From: a virus
IMG/VR virus record: IMGVR_UViG_3300042430_001700
Location: 1-37,514 of that record
DNA: 37,514 nt
Reading direction: 5' to 3' (one strand)
The position numbers and the translations under genes are program-made. Shown here piece after piece: positions 30,002 through 37,514 of this stretch. The first letter of the stretch is position 1. Every line of letters begins with the position of its first letter. Under the pieces are notes generated by a model. It did not search any database. It was not told the DNA's origin and worked only from the letters and a program-made list of their open reading frames with translations.

Positions 30002-33000
30002 ATGTTAAAAACACAAAAAGGAAAAAGGGTGATACTTGATGTATCATCCTTACCTATAACAGGAGATAGTAAGTATCTATATCACAATACAACTGACGGA
30101 TATTTCTATTATTGGAATGATGTACAATCGAAATTTATCAAATTAGAAAACTTAAATGTAATTACTACTGTTCAGCCAACTCCAACAACTACTGGAAATA
30201 CCACAAATCTAAATAGCACATTCAAAGATGCTAACGGAGACACTTGGGTAGTAGATAGTAATGGTGATGCAATTAAAGCTGGTGCTGCACCAACTGCCGA
30301 TGTAGCATACTCTAAAATGCTATTTGTAGACCCCGTAAACGGTAATGATTTAACGGGTACAGGCTCGGATAACAAAATGTATAGAACTATCGCAAAGGCT
30401 TTAACCGTTGCAAATGGAAGCGGTTATAGAATTGTTTTAGGAGCTGGAACTTACACTGAAAACCCTACAATTTCTTTAGCTAATTTAGATATTGTAACCG
30501 TGGCTGGTTCGGATAGAGGAAACACTTCAATTCAAGGAACGGTAACGTTTACGCACACTTCAAGTTCAAGTGGGATTCAAGGTATTTCAATGAGTAATTT
30601 AGTGCATAGTGGAGCAGGTGCATTATATGTAACAGATTGCCAAATAAATACGTTGCTTAACAAAACCAGTGCTGCTTACATTGAAATAAATAATTCAACT
30701 ATCCAAACAACTTCAACTTCCACGTTAAGTGCAGGAAGTGGTTTGATAATGGATTCGTTAATTTCAAATTTAACTATTTCTGGGGCTTCAAGTGCTTATA
30801 CTCTGAAATCTAACATTATAGATGCAACAGGTTCTGTGAATTTTACAGGTGGTTCATTTTATAATATTCAAGATAATTCAGGAAACATAAATGTAACGGC
30901 TGGAACTAATTTAGAAACTGCTTTAATTGCACAAGGTTTATCAAGTACTTTAGCTAAACAATACGTTACTGATTTTAGTACAAAGTTAGGAATGTTAAAT
31001 CCTGATACGCAAAACTCTCCATCAACAATAGTATCTTTCAACAACACTACAAAAAGATTAGAGTTAAGTCCATTATCAAGTGTGGCAGGGGATAAGTATA
31101 AAACTACATCAACAACTTGTAATGATATAGTATCAACAGGTAATCTTACATTTACGGTAGAAACAGGATTAGCTTATACACCATTACAAGATATTATAAT
31201 ATATGCCGATGCTGCAAACCACATGCACGGAGAAGTAGTATCTTACAATAGTGTTACAGGGGTATTAGTGATGAATGTACATCAAAAAACTGGTTCAGGA
31301 AACTTCTGTAATTGGACTGTAAATTTGGACGCAATTAAGTTAGCCGAAGTGTCCGTGTATTTTAATTTAGCCGACCCTATTACAGCAGGACAAACAGGAA
31401 TTGAGGGGGATTTGTTTTACAAAACAAGCACAGGAGATAAAACAGGAACTATATTAGAAACTTGGGTTTATGACGGTACTACTTGGGTTAAAGTAGATTT
31501 TCAAATTCAAGATTACGCAACAGTTGTTTACGTTAATGCAGCAACACCAGCAACAGCAACAATTTTCGACTTAGAAAACCCACCAGTCACTAATGATGAC
31601 TCTCTAAAAAATTTAGACACAGCTATTTATATAGGAACAGATGGTTCTACTTGGAACAGTAACGGTACAACTTATTCAACTTACACACCACCTGCAAACA
31701 CTGAATGGTATTTAGCCAATACAACTACCGATGCTGGAGGAAATAAAACGGGTGCAATTTATAGAACAGGAAACACTGGTATAAATATTAACAACCCTTT
31801 AAATAAATTTGTTGTTAAAGGCAATAATGCTGCTGCTACTGCAAATGGTACAGCTCAATCGAACGCTACATTTAGAGTAGATGGAGATAGTAACCATACA
31901 CTTGATATGGGTACATTAGCAGTAACTCCTTTTGGAAGTTATGTACAATCTTATAACAAAGCCTCAATAGCAACTTTACCTTTAGTTTTAAATCCAACAG
32001 GGGGAAATATAGGAATTAATGTTGTCAATCCTGTAAGTAGCTTAGCCAATACCGCAAATTCAATTCAAGGAACTAATACAGTGGGGGCAATTTCAGGAGG
32101 ACTAAACTGGTCTGTAAATGGAACTGGTTTTGCAGCAGCTTTCTATTCACAACCTACTACAGGTAATGGATTACTTGTCAAAGTAAATGGAGCTACAAGT
32201 GCTAACAACTTATTTGAAGTCTCAACTGGAACACAGAGCAGTGTTCCAGCAGCACCAGTAATTAAGGCTCTAGGAGATGGAAACGTGGGTATTAATAACA
32301 CAAACCCAACAGTTCCAATTGACGTAATTAATAGAGGAACTGGGCAATATTTACCTGTGGCAAGATTTTTGGGACCAAGTAATACTATTTCTGGAAATAA
32401 CACTCAAATGGTTTTTGGAACTGCCCAAGGAGCAGGTAACTGTGCTGATTGGAGATTCTTTTATGCTGGAAATTCATCGAATAATAATAGAATTGATTTT
32501 GGAATGTCAGGGCGTGTAACTCCTATGATTTCTTATCTTTATAGTGGGTTTACAGGAATTAATAATACAACACCATTATCATTCTTAGACGTAGGAGGTT
32601 CATTTGGAGCTTTAGAAAGAGGTTCAAGCGTTAGTACAACAACATCTGGAGACCATACTGTTTGGATGGCAGTAGCTGGAACTACTTGTACACTTGAAGC
32701 ACCAACTGTTGTCAGAAGACGTATAATGTTCATTAAAAATACAAGTTCTGGGATAGTAACAGTAGCTGGACATATTGATGGAACGGCTTCAACTACTCGT
32801 ACATTGCTACCTAAAGAATCAATTATAATTCAATCGGATAGTTCCACGTGGCAAATTATTGCTAAATACGATTCTCCAACACCTCTAGCAGTTAGTACAC
32901 AACTTAATCAAGTAACCATTCCAACAAGTACTAATACTCTATTGACAACTTATACTAATGTATCTGATACAAGTAATGGTGCTTGGAATGCTGCTACAGG

Positions 33001-33304
33001 TGTTTTTACTTGTAACAAAGCGGGACTTTATAGATTTCAATTTAGAGCTATGTTTTCCATTAATACTTGGAATCAAGGAAATGAAGTTAACGCACAATTT
33101 TTGAAAAACGGAGTTAACGTAAATAACGCTTCTTGGTTCGCAGCTTCCACTTATAATCAATATGCCTTTTCTGGGGATAATGTACTAACACTTAACTTGG
33201 TAGTGGGAGACACAATTCAAGTAAGAATGTGGCACAATGGACCTGCTGGCAGACAAACTTATTTACCAGCATATCAGATTTATACAATTAACGAAATAAG
33301 ATAA
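30002..33304 (+). CDS. large tail fibre/spike with beta-helix region and C1q-like C-terminus
   Basis: An 1100-residue modular fibre. Residues 1-90 look like a virion-attachment region (YLYHNTTDGYFYYWND). From about 105 (LFVDPVNGNDLTGTG...YRTIAKAL) to about 330, DUF1565/pectate-lyase-like right-handed beta-helix turns are visible. An adaptor around 455-565 (YVNAATPATATIFDLENPPVT) is shared with the next gene. Residues 590-880 contain repeated lines such as TGININNP, NVGINNTNP and FTGINNTTP, the spacing of fibre-shaft repeats. The last ~135 residues (VFTCNKAGLYRFQFRAMFS...GDTIQVRMW) form a C1q/TNF-like trimeric head. It probably binds the host surface; no catalytic residues were identified. Confidence 0.75.
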   Translation: MLKTQKGKRVILDVSSLPITGDSKYLYHNTTDGYFYYWNDVQSKFIKLENLNVITTVQPTPTTTGNTTNLNSTFKDANGDTWVVDSNGDAIKAGAAPTADVAYSKMLFVDPVNGNDLTGTGSDNKMYRTIAKALTVANGSGYRIVLGAGTYTENPTISLANLDIVTVAGSDRGNTSIQGTVTFTHTSSSSGIQGISMSNLVHSGAGALYVTDCQINTLLNKTSAAYIEINNSTIQTTSTSTLSAGSGLIMDSLISNLTISGASSAYTLKSNIIDATGSVNFTGGSFYNIQDNSGNINVTAGTNLETALIAQGLSSTLAKQYVTDFSTKLGMLNPDTQNSPSTIVSFNNTTKRLELSPLSSVAGDKYKTTSTTCNDIVSTGNLTFTVETGLAYTPLQDIIIYADAANHMHGEVVSYNSVTGVLVMNVHQKTGSGNFCNWTVNLDAIKLAEVSVYFNLADPITAGQTGIEGDLFYKTSTGDKTGTILETWVYDGTTWVKVDFQIQDYATVVYVNAATPATATIFDLENPPVTNDDSLKNLDTAIYIGTDGSTWNSNGTTYSTYTPPANTEWYLANTTTDAGGNKTGAIYRTGNTGININNPLNKFVVKGNNAAATANGTAQSNATFRVDGDSNHTLDMGTLAVTPFGSYVQSYNKASIATLPLVLNPTGGNIGINVVNPVSSLANTANSIQGTNTVGAISGGLNWSVNGTGFAAAFYSQPTTGNGLLVKVNGATSANNLFEVSTGTQSSVPAAPVIKALGDGNVGINNTNPTVPIDVINRGTGQYLPVARFLGPSNTISGNNTQMVFGTAQGAGNCADWRFFYAGNSSNNNRIDFGMSGRVTPMISYLYSGFTGINNTTPLSFLDVGGSFGALERGSSVSTTTSGDHTVWMAVAGTTCTLEAPTVVRRRIMFIKNTSSGIVTVAGHIDGTASTTRTLLPKESIIIQSDSSTWQIIAKYDSPTPLAVSTQLNQVTIPTSTNTLLTTYTNVSDTSNGAWNAATGVFTCNKAGLYRFQFRAMFSINTWNQGNEVNAQFLKNGVNVNNASWFAASTYNQYAFSGDNVLTLNLVVGDTIQVRMWHNGPAGRQTYLPAYQIYTINEIR

Positions 33305-33315
33305 AAAATAAAAAA

Positions 33316-34308
33316 ATGGATACTACATTACAAGACCACCTTAATGCCTCTTGTTGCACAAGTGGTGCACGTCCAGATATATACTTACAAAGCTTGGAGT
33401 ATGATGAGGCTACAAATAGCATTATAGCAACGTTAACTGATTCAACAACTGTATCTGTCGAACTTCCAACTGATGTGTTAACATCTATTTCAGAATTTTC
33501 TGTAAGCGGAAACACCGTAACGTTAAAATACATTGACGAATTAGGCGATGAAAACATTAAAAGCATTACGCTTCCTATTGAACCAGACGTATTAACATCT
33601 ATTTCAGAATTTTCTGTAAGCGGAAACACCGTAACGTTAAAATACATTGACGAATTAGGCGATGAAAACATTAAAAGCATTACGCTTCCTATTCAGCCAC
33701 AAGTTGTAACAACTGTAAATAACACAGTAACAGGACATAAAATTGCGGACTACACTAACGAAGAAAACACGGTTGTTGCAATTAACGAAACAGTTACAGT
33801 ATTAGGACAACCTACTTATGATGGAACTAACTTATCAATTCCGTATACGGACGAAACAGGTACTTTAGTAACCAAAGTAGTTTCATTAGCTAATACTTCT
33901 GGGGTTTCTGTTTACTTTGATTCTACAGACCCAGCAACAGCAACTATATTTGACACCGAAAACCCACCAGTTACTAATAATGATACGCTGAAAGAAGTAA
34001 GTACAAATACTTACTATGGTTCAGATGGTTCAGTATGGAGTTGGAACGGAACAGCTTATGTAACAAAAACATATAGTTTTCCAGTATTTCAAAGAGATGT
34101 AGTAACAGCAACAGCTGCTCAGACTTCATTTACTTTAGCTAAAGTTCCAATAGGAGGAACAGAAAAAGTTTTTGTAACAAGAAATGGAGTTGATATATCA
34201 AGAGCTTTCACTTGGAGTGGTGCTATAGGAACATATAATTCAGTAGATAATCACAACGCAGTAATTGATGCAAGTGATTTATTACAATTTCATTACTCAG
34301 CTTATTAA
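33316..34308 (+). CDS. tail fibre protein with tandem beta repeat
   Basis: A 330-residue beta-rich fibre. Residues 54-91 and 92-129 are two 38-residue copies of the unit that begins VLTSISEFSVSGNTVTLKY. The adaptor SVYFDSTDPATATIFDTENPPVT...GSDGSVWSWNGTAY (about 196-255) is shared with the 1100-residue fibre. The C-terminal ~75 residues (VVTATAAQTSFTLAKVPIGG...VFVTRNGVDIS) resemble the phage fibre domain in which a pulse of YNSVDNHNAVIDASDLLQFHY closes a beta sandwich. There is a minus-strand frame over the repeat that is a shadow. Confidence 0.7.
   Translation: MDTTLQDHLNASCCTSGARPDIYLQSLEYDEATNSIIATLTDSTTVSVELPTDVLTSISEFSVSGNTVTLKYIDELGDENIKSITLPIEPDVLTSISEFSVSGNTVTLKYIDELGDENIKSITLPIQPQVVTTVNNTVTGHKIADYTNEENTVVAINETVTVLGQPTYDGTNLSIPYTDETGTLVTKVVSLANTSGVSVYFDSTDPATATIFDTENPPVTNNDTLKEVSTNTYYGSDGSVWSWNGTAYVTKTYSFPVFQRDVVTATAAQTSFTLAKVPIGGTEKVFVTRNGVDISRAFTWSGAIGTYNSVDNHNAVIDASDLLQFHYSAY
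33475..33702 (+). repeat. 114-bp in-frame tandem duplication
   Basis: Two units of 114 bases (33475-33588 and 33589-33702). Bases 33478-33579 and 33592-33693 are identical over 102 positions; only the edges differ. The frame is kept, giving two 38-residue beta units. Confidence 0.9.
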
Positions 34309-34310
34309 TT

Positions 34311-36074
34311 ATGCCAATATTTAAAATAACCGCAAGTCAAATAGGAAATGACGCAGGTCCTTTCATTATTAAAAATAACTTAAATCAAGTAATTGCAACT
34401 GGGGTAACTCGTTTGCAATTACTAAATGGTTATTCATTTAATATAGCCGCAGGTATAACAAGTATAACAGTAACAAGTACAGGAGCTTGTACTAACGATA
34501 TTTCAATAGACATACCAGCTGAAGGTTATTGGGAGATGGAAAAAGGTGGTGTAGAACAAGTTTCTGACCATTACGGAGCAATCCAAACTGCTTATGCAGC
34601 ACCAGTTGAAGCTTTTGTAGCTAATAATGTTGTAGGAGTTTACACAGGAACTACTAGCGGAACAGGTAATCTACTTATTAAAGGGGGTCCACAAACTATC
34701 GCAGGGACTTCTTATAATGGTGGCGGAACTTTCATAGCAACTAACACAAATACAAACACAACAACAACCGTTGAAAACGGAGCAATAGCACAATTAGGAT
34801 TTAATTTAGAAGCAACTAAAGGTTCTTTTGGAGGGACAACAACAGTAAATGCTGGAGGAACTATAAACGTAGTAGGTGCAGATGAGCCAAATGGTAGAGC
34901 TGTATTTAGTACATTAGTAAATAACGGTAATGTAAATATCACAGGAAATGATGTATGTGGACAAGGGTATTTCTCAACTACATCTTTAGATAATAAAAGT
35001 TTAGCTACAATTGATAAAGCAGTTTACAGACCTGCTGCTTACGCCGCTGGAGTAGGTACAATTTTAGTAAAAGACGGTGCAACTTTAGAAATTGCAAACA
35101 CAGGAATACCAAGCACACAAACTATCCAATTAAACGGTATAGGAAAATGTAACGAAATAGGAAGAACAGAAGGTGCAATGTTATACGGAGTTGCTGCTTA
35201 TACAATAGCTGCTAAAATTGAAGTATTAACACCGTCTACAATTAAACATTTAGCTGGTGGTCAAGTTACAATTAACGGACAACTTACGGGGAACAATAAA
35301 CTAACAATTGAAAATTATACTGGTAGTACGACTGCGGCTGGTCAAACAACTTTTGCAAACGGAACTGGTGGTACATTTGACAACACTATCGAAGTTAAAA
35401 ATACTACCTTATATAATACTGGTACAACAGCACTACAAAAAGCTGATATTGTATTAGTTGAAAACGGTAGAGTGCAACAAGATGGAGGAACTTTTAATAT
35501 AGGTTCTTTAGCAACCACTTCAACAACCGCAAGTATTTTAGCTAATAGTTCCGTTACCATGAATATCCGTGAAAATGGAAATACCACATACGACGGTGTT
35601 TTACAAAATAGTACTCCTGGAGCACCTTGGACACTAAATGTATACGGTCCAAATACAAACCAATTAAAACTAACAAACGCAGGTTCTGTAGTAAACTTAA
35701 ACTCTATTGATGGAGCAAAAATTATTGCACAAAGTGGTACTTATGAATTTTGGAACTCCACTAATGGTGGCACAATAAGTGCTGGAAATAGCACACTAAC
35801 TAAAATCAAAACACTGTATTTAAAAGCGGATTCATTTATGGATATTTACACTTCGGGCGCTGGAGTTGGTATGATTACATCTCAAAGTGTAGCTTACTTA
35901 ACAGCAGGTTGGAAAGTTAATTTAATGGAGGCAATGTCAGCTGGAGTTTTCACTATTTTAGCGCAACCAAATGTATTATCCCCGACTTTGCTTCCAACAG
36001 TTAACACAAATTTAAGCGGAAGAACTGCAACTTTTGCGTGGGTGGGAACTACATTAAAAATGACTTTAATCTAA
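34311..36074 (+). CDS. beta-solenoid fibre protein A
   Basis: A 587-residue protein rich in Gly, Thr, Asn and Val, with no catalytic motif. An N-terminal ~85-residue domain (IFKITASQIGNDAGPFII) leads to repeated lines of about 20-25 residues (TTTVNAGGTINVVG, VLVENGRVQQDGGTFNIGS, LTIENYTGSTTAAGQTTFAN) of the kind found in autotransporter-like and other beta-solenoid passengers. It is closely related to the next gene, sharing CGQGYFSTTSL... against CGQGMMIASTV.... A host-binding or decorating spike is likely. Confidence 0.65.
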   Translation: MPIFKITASQIGNDAGPFIIKNNLNQVIATGVTRLQLLNGYSFNIAAGITSITVTSTGACTNDISIDIPAEGYWEMEKGGVEQVSDHYGAIQTAYAAPVEAFVANNVVGVYTGTTSGTGNLLIKGGPQTIAGTSYNGGGTFIATNTNTNTTTTVENGAIAQLGFNLEATKGSFGGTTTVNAGGTINVVGADEPNGRAVFSTLVNNGNVNITGNDVCGQGYFSTTSLDNKSLATIDKAVYRPAAYAAGVGTILVKDGATLEIANTGIPSTQTIQLNGIGKCNEIGRTEGAMLYGVAAYTIAAKIEVLTPSTIKHLAGGQVTINGQLTGNNKLTIENYTGSTTAAGQTTFANGTGGTFDNTIEVKNTTLYNTGTTALQKADIVLVENGRVQQDGGTFNIGSLATTSTTASILANSSVTMNIRENGNTTYDGVLQNSTPGAPWTLNVYGPNTNQLKLTNAGSVVNLNSIDGAKIIAQSGTYEFWNSTNGGTISAGNSTLTKIKTLYLKADSFMDIYTSGAGVGMITSQSVAYLTAGWKVNLMEAMSAGVFTILAQPNVLSPTLLPTVNTNLSGRTATFAWVGTTLKMTLI

Positions 36075-36078
36075 AATC

Positions 36079-37514
36079 ATGAGCGCATTAATAACAACAA
36101 ATTTAGCAACCTATTCTGGAAAGTTTGGAGATACTTCAACAACAGATTTAGTAGATATTACAGGGACACTAAAAACATCTCCACAATTTTTAACAAACTT
36201 TGCAGTTGATTACACAGGTAATATAGGGGCTTTAAGTGTTTTAGATTGTACCTTACTGGCTTCAATAATTGGAAGTGCAATAGCACCAGGACCTTGGGAA
36301 GTTCAAGTAGGAACAACAGAAACTATTGGTAGTAACAATAGTACAAATACAAATAACTATGTTGCACCATTTTCTATTTTTGTCGCAGCGAATACTACTG
36401 GATATATGTCAGGGGTACTTTCTGGAACAAGTCCAGTTACAATACAAGGAGGTACACAATCAATAGGAGGAACCGCTTATTCAGGCGGAGGAATAATAGT
36501 TACTCACGGAAATAATACTATAACAGGAGTAACAACTGTACAAAGTGGTGCAAATTTACAAGTAGGTTTAGATGAAACTAATACCACTACTAAATTAGGA
36601 ACGCTTACTACACAAGCAGATTCAAACTCCACTATATTTGGAGCATATACAACAAATACTTTTGCAACACAAGGACTGAATAACGTAGGGACAGTTAATT
36701 TTATAGGACCAGGTATTTGTGGTCAAGGAATGATGATAGCCTCAACAGTTGTAAATAGTGGTGTAATTAACATCGACAAAGCTTCTTGGAGAAATCAGTC
36801 TACTTGGAGTGGAACAGGAACTGTAAATGTTAAAAACGGAGGTACTTTTGTACTTTCTAGTATTCCAATTGGTAGTACAACAAGGATTAATCTTAACGGA
36901 GACGGTTGGTGTAATGCAAGTGGTGTAAAAATAGGAGCTTTAAATTGTACGGCAACAGGTATTACTTACTCGGCAAGAGTAAATGTACAAAGTGCTTCGA
37001 CAATAAAGCTTAATACAAATATGAACGTAGATTTCTCAGGAATTTTAAGCGGTTCAGCACCTTTAAAAATTACTACTTTAGGTACACCTGTTAATGGTAT
37101 TATCCACTTGTTAAACACTGCAAACACATATTTCGGCACAATAACAGTTGATGGAACTACATTAAATGCAAGTTATGGTACAGCTCTACAATATGCAAAA
37201 ATAGTCTTAGCAAACGGAGGTCGTTTAGGTACTAATGCAAATTCAGGCGCAACTATAGCATCATTAGCAAGTAATAGCTCTGCATCTTATTGGCAAAGTG
37301 GTGACCCAGTAAATAACACAATTGCAAATAATGGTATTACAACTTATGCAGGACGTTTACTATGGATTGGTGGACAATATGCTGCTAACTACTTTTTAAA
37401 CGGACCAGCCACTAATGAATTAACAATGACAGGAACAGGTAATACTGGAAACATTTACCCAAGAACAGGAGCAAGATTAATCTTACAAGGAGCTACTTTT
37501 ACAGCACCAGGCGG
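36079..37514 (+). CDS. beta-solenoid fibre protein B, cut by the right edge
   Basis: An ATG four bases after the previous stop opens a frame without stops for 478 codons to the window end, so the C-terminus is missing. It begins MSALITTNLATYSGKFGDTS. From about residue 110 it parallels protein A: GTSPVTIQGGTQSIGGTAYSGGG against GTGNLLIKGGPQTIAGTSYNGGG; VNFIGPGICGQG against VNITGNDVCGQG; and INLNGDGWCNASG against IQLNGIGKCNEIG. The N-terminal ~100 residues differ. It is a tandem paralogue with diverged attachment region, continuing the fibre locus beyond the window. Confidence 0.7.
   Translation, partial: MSALITTNLATYSGKFGDTSTTDLVDITGTLKTSPQFLTNFAVDYTGNIGALSVLDCTLLASIIGSAIAPGPWEVQVGTTETIGSNNSTNTNNYVAPFSIFVAANTTGYMSGVLSGTSPVTIQGGTQSIGGTAYSGGGIIVTHGNNTITGVTTVQSGANLQVGLDETNTTTKLGTLTTQADSNSTIFGAYTTNTFATQGLNNVGTVNFIGPGICGQGMMIASTVVNSGVINIDKASWRNQSTWSGTGTVNVKNGGTFVLSSIPIGSTTRINLNGDGWCNASGVKIGALNCTATGITYSARVNVQSASTIKLNTNMNVDFSGILSGSAPLKITTLGTPVNGIIHLLNTANTYFGTITVDGTTLNASYGTALQYAKIVLANGGRLGTNANSGATIASLASNSSASYWQSGDPVNNTIANNGITTYAGRLLWIGGQYAANYFLNGPATNELTMTGTGNTGNIYPRTGARLILQGATFTAPG

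Noticed and set aside
33288-33680. Minus-strand frame with an internal protein repeat
   Set aside because: It mirrors the 114-base tandem duplication of the plus-strand fibre gene.

Overview
The window looks like part of a tailed-phage genome (or a prophage without a visible integrase) from a host in the Bacteroidetes, most likely a flavobacterium. Four things support this. The DNA is very AT-rich. The clear promoters have the Bacteroidetes layout, a -33 TTG followed 19-20 nt later by a -7 TAnnTTTG box. Start codons are preceded by A-rich stretches, not Shine-Dalgarno sequences. Several proteins have families typical of this phylum and its phages (a BT4734/VirE-N-like primase, a DUF1573 protein, C1q-capped and beta-solenoid fibres). 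Packaging and capsid genes lie in one block. No integrase, DNA polymerase or lysis gene is visible, and both window edges cut through genes.

Left arm (about 1-10390) is read on the minus strand. From right to left it holds a small gene of unknown function (10133-10390); a regulatory/origin-like stretch with degenerate repeats and crossing complementary segments (9903-10115); a tRNA gene split by an HNH nuclease gene (9436-9895); a promoter / leader ORF / terminator arrangement that looks like an attenuator; a primase (8018-9217); two small genes; an SF2 helicase (5873-7366); a 630-nt stretch without convincing genes; tRNA-Met and tRNA-Cys; and a recombination block with an HNH-AP2 homing endonuclease, a NinG/Rap-like nuclease, a small helical protein that may be a UvsY-type mediator, and a RecA/UvsX-like recombinase. 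Small genes, a GIY-YIG nuclease and a DUF5664-type nucleotide pyrophosphohydrolase follow, then the start of a hydrophobic protein at the left edge.

Right arm (10489-37514) is read on the plus strand from a strong promoter placed back-to-back with a minus-strand promoter. Eight small genes, including a GroES-like co-chaperonin, a zinc-ribbon protein and a DUF1573 protein, lead into the large terminase, portal, acidic scaffold-like protein and major capsid protein. A head protein, a head-tail connector, a large cysteine-bearing structural protein and a terminator come next. The last 12 kb is a fibre locus: two related coiled-coil proteins, a small leucine-rich-like protein, an 1100-residue spike with a beta-helix and a C1q-like cap, a fibre with a perfect tandem repeat, and two paralogous beta-solenoid proteins, the last cut by the window edge.

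The arms divide the work in the usual phage way: replication, recombination and nucleotide metabolism on the left; particle assembly and host recognition on the right. The items most worth a second look are the attenuator-like leader of the primase-helicase operon, the tRNA invaded by an HNH gene, the repeat/pseudoknot-like region between the arms, and the modular duplications in the fibre genes. All family calls are from reading motifs by eye; no database search was run.
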